Assembly: GCA_015501055.1 (NCBI GenBank)
Contig: JADNYV010000016.1
Location: forward strand, 248,001-312,000
Length of the DNA stretch: 64,000 bases
Source: Mucidula mucida
Lineage: Eukaryota; Basidiomycota; Agaricomycetes; Agaricales; Physalacriaceae
Direction of reading: 5' to 3'
Shown: positions 1 through 10,889 of the stretch, one piece after another
Position numbering within the stretch: position 1 is the stretch's first letter
Layout: the number at the start of each line of letters is the position of its first letter
Notes under the pieces: generated by a model
Databases searched by the model: none
The model's input: the letters and a program-made list of their open reading frames with translations, nothing else
Told to the model about the DNA's origin: nothing
Program-made: the position numbers and the translations under genes

Positions 1-3000
1 CACCATGAAAAGGCTCCTTCGATTTCCAGTCTGCCTCGTGAAAGTGCAAGCATACGCCGAGAAGGCACCTTTATGACTGCTCGCACAGAATTTGAAGCCT
101 CTTCCTCCAAGGCATCTGAATATGCAAGTCTTGGCATACCATACAGAAGCTCTTCGCCCACTTCCGAAGAACCTCAGCCTGGTCCCAGTACAACCTATCC
201 AAACTCGATCATTGACGAATTAGCCGCAGACGACAGCGCACATTCGACCACTGAACTCATCAAAAGGCCCTCCCCAGCCCTGCATTCATCTAGCTTGAGC
301 AAGGCGCGTTCAGAGGTCACGCGTCGACCCATCATCAAGAACCCTTCCGTCGCGAATAGCGATGGCGCCATGCTGCAAGTCGATAAAGGCAAACACAAGG
401 TTCATTACGCGGACAAGCCCGTGCTCAGCCCCATTCCGGACCCTGCGCCTGTCGCCGAAGTGCTTCAGAGGTCTGGGGACGACGTGCAGGATACTAGTGC
501 CGGTGCCATGAGTACGGACGCGGCAGGCGTGAACACACGCACGGTTGATTGGGGCCAAGTCGTTTTGCGAGGTACGCATGTTGCTTCTGTCCTGTTTCAT
601 GGAGCTTATCCGTTCATTCAGACAGAATGTTAGTGCGCGTCAGCTACTCCAAATCAGAGGCTTTGGGTCTGCATTTCGATGAATACCAAAACCGGATGAC
701 CTCTGGGCTTCAGTACGAGGACTGGGCAGAGTTTATGGTTGTTTGGAGACGAGACAAGATTGAACTTTACGAGGACTATGTTGGTAAATTTGCTGCTCGC
801 GTGTCGTTTTGCGTTAACCTTCTCACAGAGTACACCGGGCAAGGAACGCCTTACCGGTCATAAGCATTTAGCTTTCGTTGTTCCGCTAAAGTCAGGGCGG
901 ACCAGGCTGTCAATGTATTCGTTTATCGACATGACCTTCTGCATAACATGTCCACCGACCCCAACGACAGCCCAAAGTCGCACCGTGTCGAAGTCTCGGG
1001 GCCTGTTCCACATATCAAAACAGGGTACAAATATTTTTGTCTTCAAAGTCAAGACGCGATCCAGAGCACTTGACTGGATATGGCAGCTCTGGTAATTCGC
1101 CTCTCCAGCTTTCCGGGACAAACTACTGATCGATTGCCTTTGTTCTTTTTGCCTTCTTCAACCCACCCATCTTGCATTCCTTTATGCCTCATTTTCAGGC
1201 GTCATATTGGTGGTCAACTGCCCGAAATAATAGAAGTCCGCAATCCTACTCTGGACACTGTCGTAAAAATCGAGGTGCCGAATATTACTACCGTGGAAAA
1301 CGACAAGATGTTTACCAGGTCAAACATCATACGGCTATGTATAGAGTCTCTGCATAACGTGTCTGATTGGAAGGAAATTGTCGAGAGGCAGGTGAATGGA
1401 GGCAAGGTCCTGGAGCTAGCGTGGAGGATCGACACGAACCTCGACTGGATCTGGCTCGAGACTGACATGTATGGGTTGGAACGGCCTTGGACGGTTCTTT
1501 GTGGTTTAGCCCTTAGGCAGGTGAGACGGTGTTCTTTCCCGAGCCAGCTTCGAATTCTCACGCGCTTCGTTTGTAGGCTCATCTCGAGATTCGTTTAGGT
1601 GACCACTACCCGAACAAGGTCCCGAACCCAAAGAAAGCAGACGAGGGAAACCCTTTCATTACCGAGCCTCCGTCAATTGAAGGTTATGTTGAACGCATCA
1701 AGCCGCTTTCGCAGACGAAACAGCGTGTGTATATGGTCACGCATGACGGGAATTTATTCCTTGTGCAAGCTCCGAAAGCTCATCCGCCGTCGCCGTTTTT
1801 GTCTGACGAGGATGAGGCGTCACCGGAAGCTCATACTCCCCTCAAAGATCGTGAGGTCACGCGTGGCGTCTCCCAAATTATGGATGCGTTTGGAGTCGCT
1901 GATTTGAGAAGTATTCTTGTGGTACGGAGGGCCAACGCACCGGTGCCCGCGAATCAACATACAGAACGTGCGCCTAACAGTGATCAAGACTGGGCGAATG
2001 TTTGGACGGTTCATGCTGACCCGCCGGAAGAGGGTGATTATGATGACGAGGGAGGTGAAGAGTCTTTGAATAAACATGAGGACAAGCAGCACCTTCGAAT
2101 GAGGCGGTCATTTGAACTTCTCCTTACCAGCGGACATGTCATACGTTTTGAGGTCGGTTTCATTTTAATCGGGTCTACTCTATTGGGACCTCGGTTTACT
2201 TACTATTCGTGCCATAGTGTCACTCTTGCAAGAACGCCTTGGAATGGATCGAGCGACTTCGCGCGTTGATTGTGTATTGGACGCTGCGCCACAAATGTGA
2301 CGCAAAAGAAGAGATGGAGGTTTCTTCAGCCAGGAGACCGCGCTTAACCCCCAGGCATCACATTCATGTCCTCGACGAGGATCTGCCGCCGTTTCCGCCA
2401 CCGGACCCGGCAGCTCCCCTCCCCGCCTTATCGAACATGTACAATTGGTGCGTCTTGCAAGGATGCAAGCCGATCATTCGCGGAGGAAAGGTCCACATGC
2501 GCCGGGGGCTGCATGGGCAATACAAGTCTGCTTCTCCCATTCGCTTCTCCCCGGACGTTTACTAACGGTGCGCAGAATGGCGCAGATGTTCCTCATCGCT
2601 GGGCACCTGGTCATGTTTCGGATCAAGCCCACGACGGCGTTGCATCTGACGATGAAGAAGCGGATAAGCCTCACCGACGCGTACATCTGCTCGGGGTACT
2701 TTGCGGCGTTGGCGCTTCCCAGGGGGCAGTACGATCCCGAGGTGAATTCGGCGCCGCGCCACTACCAGGACGGGCTGGAGACGGACGATCCCGAGGAGGA
2801 CATGCTGTTTATGGTGTGGTACCACAAGACGACGAAGGCAGCGGACGCTTCCGAGGTTCCTGCGCTTTCGGCGAAGCGCAAGCTGGTGGTGTTTCGGACG
2901 CGGAGCAAGTTGGAGCGCGACAGTTGGTGTTGGGCGCTGAACACGGAGATTGAGCGGATATCGCGTGGGCAGCGGGGGCGGGAGGCGGTTCTGAGAGATA

Positions 3001-3032
3001 CCGGCGCGTTGATGAAGCTGGGATCTTTCTAA
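1..3032 (+). CDS. PH-domain protein of the Spo71/Mug56 type, 5' partial
   Basis: The reading frame is open to the left edge, so the N-terminus lies outside the window; the ATG at 73 is internal or optional. The first exon is a Ser/Pro-rich disordered region. Spliced exons then give at least two, probably three, pleckstrin-homology folds: one ending near ALDWIWQLW (about 1060-1090), one around VYMVTHDGNLFLVQ (about 1725-1770) and one at the C-terminus (2577-2990), ending in an amphipathic helix with RDSWCWALNTEIERI. Stop at 3030-3032. Plausible junctions: donor after TTGCGAG (571) to acceptor TTCATTCAG, and GACTAT/GTTGGT to CTCACAG. Several tandem PH domains in a fungal protein are typical of Spo71 of budding yeast and Mug56 of fission yeast, which act at the prospore membrane during meiosis. 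The family call is by recognition; a role in basidiospore formation is inference. Confidence 0.6.
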
Positions 3033-3845
3033 AAAGGTTCTTATCTCTAACGTGCGTTTTTCTTTTCTTTTGGACTCGGACGCTTTGGGTGGATCATTCA
3101 TATAAACACATTTCATGCATTACTTATACCCCATCCTTCGCACATAATCTCGGTGTACTTTATTATTCCGTATTTAATTGGAACTCTGTGGTTGATCAAT
3201 TTTAAAGTTATACCAGGTAACCCAAATGGGGATCCCCACATTCGAACTAGAGGAATTAATATTTTTAGCCGAGGCGCTTTTGGCGTAAACTTCGATCCTC
3301 TAGTATTCAACGAGCTATCGGATGCCAAGAAGCTTAAGGGACATTGTAGTTTAGCTGCCCAACGTCAGATGCGTGGTCCGGTAAGTACTACTGTTGAACG
3401 TGGAACCGCCGGGCTCTCCTCATGTTTTCCAGGAGGCCGAAACGAGTTCCTACTCCATTGAGCCATACAACGCCTCGAAATCTAGCATCCCCATCAAATG
3501 ATAAAAGGAACGAATGTGGGACATGCAGAGATCGCATGTTAATGAGGCACAACGTCACTAAATTATAACAATGTACAGGATGAAACGTTGTAGGGGTATT
3601 GAGTGCAGACCAGGCGCGTACAACAGTAGGTAGGGTAAAAATGTATACAAGTAATGGAACATGGATGAGTGATGATGATGATGATGACAATTGCAGATGA
3701 GGGGGTAAAAATGACAACGTTTGCATGAGAGCATGAGTGGATGATAACGAGCCGACACTGGATAACCTGATTGAGAGAGAGAGAAATGCGAATGCATGAG
3801 TTTCTCCTGAAAAATGTGATGATAATGCAAATGCGATGGAAAATG
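3033..3845. other. Intergenic region with GAT microsatellite
   Basis: No supportable gene. This is the shared 3' region of two convergent genes. It contains a short (GAT)n/(ATC)n run near 3665-3690 and GA-rich sequence. A tRNA-like look at about 3395-3475 on the minus strand did not fold. Confidence 0.5.
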
Positions 3846-5676
3846 TCATGGGCGAATGCCGCTAGCGGCGTTAAACATGGTCTTCCTGATAGTGTCTAGC
3901 ACCCCACGCTCCTCCCGGCTCACAAGACCCTCGCCTTCGCCCGGCGAGTCGAAGAAGAGGAGAATTCTGTTGAAATAGTCCTCCGCCTCGGCGAGCGTTG
4001 GCACTGACGCGGCCACATCTTGTGGTGGCTGGTACACGACCGTGCCGTCAGGATAGAGGGTAGGGAGCATACCGTCCGCTGAAGGAGGATATTGAGAGGC
4101 ATCGAGCGTGGGTGTTGAATGATGGTGGTGGTGGTGTTCATGATGCTCCATGTCCAGGGAGGCATGATGGTCATTCTGCTCAAGGTGGTCTAGAGCATGC
4201 GATGGTGACAGAGGTTGTTGATGCTCAGAAGAGCCGTTGTGCTGATGGACGTGGTCCAAAGTAGAAGAAGCCGAAATGTCGTTAGATTGTAGATGAGTCG
4301 ACGAAGCAGACGGCTGTTCGGACACCGAGGCATCCCATCTGATACGCATAGCAGTGGGTTCGACGGGAGAGTGCATGGGGATGCCTTCGACTCCCGGATA
4401 GTCTGGAGGCATCAGGTGCATCAGGTCCTCCTGGGTGTCAAAAGTTCCGAGACCCAAAGCCCTGGCTTTCCTAGCGCCGCTTTTAGGACCGTCGCCAGTC
4501 CAGACACCGCCACGTATGCCATGACGGTGTTTGAAGTTTTCAACCCAACCCGAGCTCGCTTTGAAACGATCGTCGTTGACTCCCAAACTCTGAGCAATTT
4601 CGCGAGCCTTCTCGCGCAATCTCAGATCAGAAAGTTGAGTCTTCTGGGTCTCTGGGTCAGCAAGCCAGAGGACCATTTTGTCCTCAATGATAGGGAACTT
4701 GGAGGGTCTGAAACACACAATAAGAACAACAAAGGCGATATGACCAAAACGAGAAACTGACCGATGTTTGGCTATTCGCATGTCCTCGTTGGCGGGGACA
4801 TTAAGCCATTTTGTTTTATGCTTGAGAATCTTGCTGATGGTACTGCGCTCGACGCCGTACTTGGCAGCAATATCCTCTTGCCTGACCGACGGGTTTTCAC
4901 GATGGAATTCACAGATGGCCCTGCGGTCGAGATTGAAGAGTCTCTGTTTGCGCTGCTTGGGCTTACGCGCGTCCATGGGAGGAGGAAAGGAGGCAAAGGT
5001 CTGTGGAGTGGTGGAGGTGTGGGAGGAGACAGAGGTTACTGTGCTCAAGGCTGGCGATGCCGAGCGAGCGTTAGAATTGTCAGACGAAGACGCGGTGCGA
5101 GAGTGATCGTAGTAGCCGTGGGGCGAAAACGGAGCAACAGAGTCCGGCGTAGGAGGGTATGGTGGCTGCATCTGCAACTGTCCTGATAAGCGCTGTCGTT
5201 GAGTCTGCGGCGAGTCGGGCGTCTGCGGACGAGGTGAGTCGAAGAGACCATGCTATAATCGTATTAACCTCCATTTCAATGTCTGCTAAATGGACACTTA
5301 CCGCGGGAGAACCTGACGTGTTTAGACTTGGAAAGGTGCTCGGCGCCGCTGACCGGCGACCTAGTGTCTGTCCCTGCTCGAGTGCAGCGCGCTGACGGCG
5401 AGTAAGTACTCTGCTCGGGCCAATGGATGATGGGATCTGAGCAAATGCCTGGTCGACGGACGTAGGCAGAGAATGTGGCGATGCGTAGGACGACGCTGAT
5501 GTGACTGGCGATGGATATGCGAGGTCGGGGTTGGCTGCGAACGTGGCCGAGTGCTGCGCCGTCGACGATGGCGGGCGATACGCGGTATCCCAATGGAGGT
5601 CGTTGCTGGCGGGGTTGTCCATGGAAGGGAATGGACGATAGTAATGCCGGGGAGCAAGCAGAGGCGACCTGAGCAT
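3846..5676 (-). CDS. CENP-B-type helix-turn-helix DNA-binding protein
   Basis: Three exons (5676-5302, 5252-4762, 4707-3846) with introns of 49 and 54 bases give 575 codons plus stop. The N-terminal 220 residues are Ser/Pro/Gln-rich. About residues 225-275 form a Psq/CENP-B N-terminal HTH (DIAAKYGVERSTISKILKHK). It is followed across the second intron by a CENPB/Tc5-type HTH (MVLWLADPETQKTQLSD, then SGWVENFKHRHGI). The C-terminal 200 residues are rich in His, Gln and Ser, with a His run near plus-strand 4110-4135, and end in a short conserved-looking helix (EDYFNRILLFFDSP). There is no DDE endonuclease domain, so this is not an active pogo/Tigger transposase but a domesticated CENP-B-like or ARS-binding-type DNA-binding protein. 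Target sites cannot be inferred. The ATG at 5676 is the most upstream in frame. Confidence 0.75.
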
Positions 5677-8600
5677 GATGAGCAGCGTTGTAGACGAAAG
5701 AGGGAAGAAACTGACCTTCCCTCGGCAAAGCTAAGCTTTTAAAGAAGAGATGGAAAAAGACTCAACTCTCTCCCCCCAGACTCGGAATACAGTACAAAGT
5801 TGAAAGTGTGACATAACAGGACGCGATCTCACTCCCGAAAGCCTGTTATCCCCATTTGCTCATTCCCGCCTGCTCTTGTTCTCTTCCTTGTTTTCTGCTT
5901 TCCTGTCAACCAGCACCCTGTCCTTGTTCTCTTTCAGGCTTCTCTGCGCGTTACATCTTGTTCTACTCTCTGCGCGCTCTCCACAAATTTGAATGCTTGG
6001 CCACGCGTCTTATCGCTGAGCATCCACTTGTAGCCTTCATTGTCACCGGACACCCGTTTTCCACGAGGCAGGCTGTCATCATTCGAGTCCTTTGCCATCC
6101 TTCTCCCCCGGCCACTGTTTGTTCATCGTTGCCGCAGTACAACGCTTCGGAAATGAATCCGTCCATTTGCTGGCGTATGTCAATCGACACGGTCCCAGTC
6201 CCTTCTCAAGTCTTCCTCTGCGTGCCCGATGGGGGTTCCAATCTCGGTAAAAGCCCATTTTATCTCCACTCTACTGTACCAGACTCGTATGCCCCCCCGA
6301 CAAACACATAGTGGCGTACCAGTCTCACCCGGCACGTATCTCCCTGCGACGAGAGAAGGACATACCGCGTTTTCTTCTAGAAATAACCTCGTTTCGTCCT
6401 CTTTTCCTTCCCGACCCTCTTTGCGTCAAGTCTCTCGTACTCAGCCCACCTTCCGCTGCCGTCAGTTTTCCTACCGACGCACTTTCTTCGCCACATATGG
6501 TCAAAATTCCTTCGATACTTAAGCTTTCTCGTACGTGACTCCGACACGCTGTTTAGTAGCCAAACGACTTACACGAGGCGGTATCAATCAAGGGTCCGAA
6601 TTGTTACACACGTCTCGACGTTCTGGTATTCAAATCTTCCGCAGGCCCCTCATTCCGCGTCGGGTCAAGTGCCTGATGAAAGTTCGAGTTCAGTTCGACG
6701 ATCGTTCAGAGAAGTCTTCATTCCAGCTAGGTTCTTACTCGGACACGGACGCGCCTGACTTGAGCTTGTGGGTACTTGCCTTGAATTGTCGAATCAATGG
6801 CGGAGATCGACTCTTAAACGCGTAGATGACTGACTTGACCCGGCTATAGCACTTCGCAACTATTCTACGACTTGGTACGCTCTCACAGTACAAGTCATGC
6901 GGGCGACGTTTGATTCTTTAATCGATGGATAGCATATCATCATTTGACGAGTAAGTGGATAGAAGTTCGATGCATGACTCGAATTGATGGAGAACTCACC
7001 TATGGCGAGAGCCAACGTTTTCAGGGAGCCTTTTAGACCGTCTGGACATTTACTCTGAACGACGGCAAAGAATATTAATTATCCTGACCCTTTCCACTGT
7101 TAAGCCAGCTCATCGACATCGATTTACTGGTATCGCTGTGGAAATTCTTCATCTTCGTTCCTGGTCCGACCGCAGGCTAAAGTCTCTCACATGGTACCTA
7201 CGGACCATTTTGTGGTGAGAAATTAACCCCACAGCCGTGCTAGCCTCGAATAGTTCAAGTCGATACACAAGTAATACACAATCCCTGAAGGGCGCTAGTC
7301 GAACCTTCCGTAACATTCTTGGACTTGTGGTCATGTTCTTGTGGGATCCGGGCCGCAGAATACGTGTATCTGCTTTCTGAACGTTAGGTTGGTGTGCATC
7401 CCTCGCTAGTTCGTATTTTACTCACCCAGTCCAAATTCCAGTCAATCCAACCTGATTTAACTGACGCTGAGGTGAGTGTTTACGGTTTGAAAAGCGTCTA
7501 TCCGACGGCATATGCCCTGATGGCTTCTCTCCAAATTTACTTAGACGCTTGTGTCCTCGATGCGCGATCTGATTCCGGGTTCGAAGTCTAACAAGAGTCT
7601 TCCAACATGGTTATTGCTCCCCGATGAGTCGGAGAGAGCCAGCTTTCCGGATTGTATTCGATGGTAAAACCCCCGGGTTCCTTCCGAAGAATGTCAAACG
7701 CCACCGTCAGGCTTGAATGCGGTAACATATCACTTTCTAGCGGCGCTTCAGTCAGAACGGAATTGAGGAGCACTCAGGGAGTTACACGGTGCGCAGGGAG
7801 TGTCTTCTAGTACGAGATACCCACGTCTGCTGAATGACGTGTTTGCCAAACAGAATTTCGCCTGTAACCCTCCTTTCTGACTGGACGTAGTGGTGGCCTA
7901 CTCGCGCATCGATCAGTGACGCATCGACCCCCAGTGATCGCTTCCAAGATAAGGGGTCGTCTTGCCCATTTCGGAAAGCAGTATGCCGTTTTCCTCCAAA
8001 CCTTAACCTGTTTGCTAAATTTCATGGGCAGAATTGAAGCTCGACGCTCGACCCGTGATCATTCATGAATTGTATGTCTCGTCGGAATGTTCCTCGGTAT
8101 TGATACTTCCCATCAGCGAGCGCAAAATGCGCCAAGTCGACGTCTTCAATCGATGGTCGATAGCTCCTAATAGAAATTGGAACTGTTCTCGAATGAGAAC
8201 TCGCTAGAACATCGAAAAATCCGTGTGTTTACAGCATGCTGAATTGTCGCATGTGTTTGTTGGATCGTACACTCACAGGTGCAGATACGCTATCGACGTC
8301 GACGTTGACAATGTTTCAAAGACCGCGACAATCCAACAACTTTCATGTGACTCCCTTCTACTACCTCACTGAAAGGTAATTCGGATCGACGCAATCATGT
8401 CTTTGACGTCTCCTGCTGGAAAGGAAGACTCGCGTTGCACTGTAATTATTGGTGGGTGTCTCAGTTGCTTCAATTTGCTTCACCCACCGTCAACCAGTTT
8501 CGCTCGTTAGTATCTATAGCAAATAATGTCCGGAGCGGCAGGAGATCCTGGGTTCTCGGGATGCCCGCTCGTTTGGTCAAGCGGTCACGGGCAGTCGTAC

Positions 8601-8934
8601 GCTTCGCACCTGATTAAAATGGCTCCCATTGGACGGAGTGCCGACGGCATACGGCCTAGAAGCCTTGCCCCTCAGTCGCGTCGCGTCACGTTGAAACTAA
8701 GAATAGATCATCCCATCAATGCGCCAGCTTCCAAGGTTATATCGGATTCTAGGAAGATGCGCCTGACATTGTTATTAAGCGGTGAAACTACATGGATACC
8801 GAAAGCGCCCTTTATTCGTATTCGCTACACCCGTGTCGGTCCTGTCCGGGAGAGTCTCCTAGTGCGTTCCGAATCCTTCCGCCCGCCTATTTAACCTCGA
8901 AACGTTTAGGTGGGTCCCATCTTCCTACACGGCA
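5677..8934. other. 3.2-kb interval without supportable gene
   Basis: ORFs here are short, lack recognisable domains and do not join across plausible introns. About 5850-6500 is pyrimidine-rich on the plus strand (repeated TCTT/CCTTG runs), resembling a leader or promoter of a plus-strand transcript. Beyond 6540 the sequence looks unconstrained. It may be upstream DNA of the HTH gene (minus) and of aox (plus), or an unannotated non-coding transcript. Confidence 0.4.
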
Positions 8935-10554
8935 ATGCTGAGGACCACAATTACCCGCCTGCCCGCGCGCCAACTTACCGTTGGCACTCTCTTCATACGA
9001 GGCGTCGCGACGAGCTCTACTCGCCACATTTCTGCTTCCTCTGAGAAAGCGCGTCAGTATTCTTCTTGGACATCTAATGAACGTGATATTGATCTACAAC
9101 AACAGCCCTAGTTGAGACACGGCGCCTAGCGACGTCCGCTTCCCGATCTACTCAACTAACAGAGCCTGGTGCAAGCAGCACCTTGCCCATGCACGGTGAC
9201 TGGGTGCTCTTCCACCCAATATACACCCCCGAAGAACTAAAATCCGTCGAAGTATAATAAAAATTTCGAGTCATCAACTTCCTTCTCACTCACTCTGCGC
9301 TAGGTTTTGCATCGTGATGCGCAAAGTCTCTCCGATAAATTGGCACACAATCTCGTAAAGCTATCCCGGTAAGTTATGAGTGACGTGCATCATTAAAAAC
9401 GACGCGTATCTGATTGGTGCCCTTTAGATGGGGATATGATTTCGTCTCAGGCTACAAACACAAGCCCATTCCCGAGGGCAGCACCATGTCCCTCGATCAG
9501 CTACGGAAGGAGGGCTACCTCCTAACCGAGCAAGGCTGGCTCAACGTATGCCAAAGCTTGCGTCGCTTCTCGCACTCGTCACTCACAGCTCACATCACAG
9601 CGAATTCTGTTCTTGGAATCGATTGCGGGAGTGCCTGGAATGGTAGCTGCCACTCTCAGGCACCTGCAGAGTATCCGACTTATGCGGCGCGACAGTGGAT
9701 GGTACGTGAAGCTTGTATACGCGGGGCCAAGTTCGCGCCCGTGGCTGATTTCTGTTTCAAAAGGATTCATACTTGTTTGGAGGAAGCTGAGAACGAGCGA
9801 ATGCATCTCATGTATGTAAACAGCTCCTCGGACTTGCAAGGCTTACTGAACCCACCCAACTTCTCAGGACTTTCATGTCGCTTCGCAAGCCCTCGATTTT
9901 CTTCCGGGCCATGATTCTTGGCGCACAAGGCGTGTTCTACAACATGTTCTGTACGTGTTCCTTTTTTTATATCTCGGTTACCTTACCTGTGTACTCACCA
10001 CGGCTTCAATGGCAGTCCTGGCATACCTGGTCTCCCCCAAGACATGCCATCGCTTTGTCGGGCATCTCGAAGAAGAGGCCGTTCTCACATAGTAAGCTTT
10101 TTTTACCCAGAACGTAATCGTCCCCCTCACCGTGCTCCGACTCAGCACCCGGTGCATCGCAGAGCTCGAAGCCGGGCGGCTTCCAGAGTGGTCTGAGCAG
10201 CCCGCGCCGCAGATTGCGATCGACTACTGGCGGCTCAGGCCAGAGGCGACGCTCCTCGATGTCATCTACGCCGTCCGGTCCGACGAGACCTCGCACCGCT
10301 TCGTGAACCACAGTCTCGCCAACCTCAACCCGAAGACAGATGTCAACCCGTTCGCCATGCGGGAGCCCGACATGCATGTGAAGGGCAAAAAGATTGCGTA
10401 TGTTCATTTCCACGCTCGCCGGTTAAGCAAGCTGACGCCTCTCTACCGAAGATTTGACCGGGATGAGGCTGAAGAATATCTTCAGGAATCACACAACATC
10501 CTTATGGAACAAACCCGGTCCGCCCATGAAGCCATAAAGAAGCGCTCGACTTGA
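8935..10554 (+). CDS. aox1: Alternative oxidase, mitochondrial
   Basis: Nine exons (8935-9052, 9106-9251, 9304-9368, 9428-9545, 9601-9701, 9764-9811, 9868-9950, 10016-10091, 10146-10554) join in frame to 387 residues. AOX is a diiron ubiquinol oxidase of the mitochondrial inner membrane that reduces O2 to water and bypasses complexes III and IV. The N-terminus is Arg/Ser/Thr-rich as in a targeting peptide. Iron ligands are visible: FLESIAGVPGMVAATLRHL (Glu155), LEEAENERMHL (about 188-198) and RSDETSHRFVNH (Glu299, His302). The usual RADEAHH is RSDETSH here, but the ExxH ligands are kept. The last acceptor was placed at GACTCAG because the earlier AG at 10112 would create a stop codon. The next gene, convergent on the minus strand, is a Zn2Cys6 factor. 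Confidence 0.95.
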
Positions 10555-10889
10555 GTGGCGCATGGACTATAGATCAGGATTCTATGTATTATTACTTTAT
10601 ACTTGTACAGCAGCGAAACTCCCTTCTCAGACGCTATCAAGTTCGCACTACCTGCTCTCATTCATAGCATACTTACGATTATTTCTCAACTGTACACACA
10701 TTTCTATTCTTTGTAGTTAATAGGATGGATCCATGACTGTCTATAATGATATACTCTAGAGCAAACAATCCTTGGTCCGGAAAACACAAGATGCCGAAGA
10801 GCAAAGCAAGAAAGTACAACACTACACTGATACAACATCGATGACATAGAGAGAATAAAGAAGGGTATCACAACGACCAGGACTTACGG
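10555..10889. other. Intergenic region between convergent genes
   Basis: AT-rich 3' flank shared by aox (plus) and the Zn2Cys6 gene (minus). I see no gene or repeat. Confidence 0.5.

Noticed and set aside
3391..3480. tRNA-like sequence on the minus strand (GGCTCAATGGAGTAGG, GTTCAAC)
   Set aside because: D-arm and T-arm stems do not pair and there is no 7-bp acceptor stem.
3846..5676. CENP-B-like gene as a pogo/Tigger DNA transposon
   Set aside because: No DDE domain and no terminal inverted repeats were seen. The protein continues into a His/Gln-rich tail instead.
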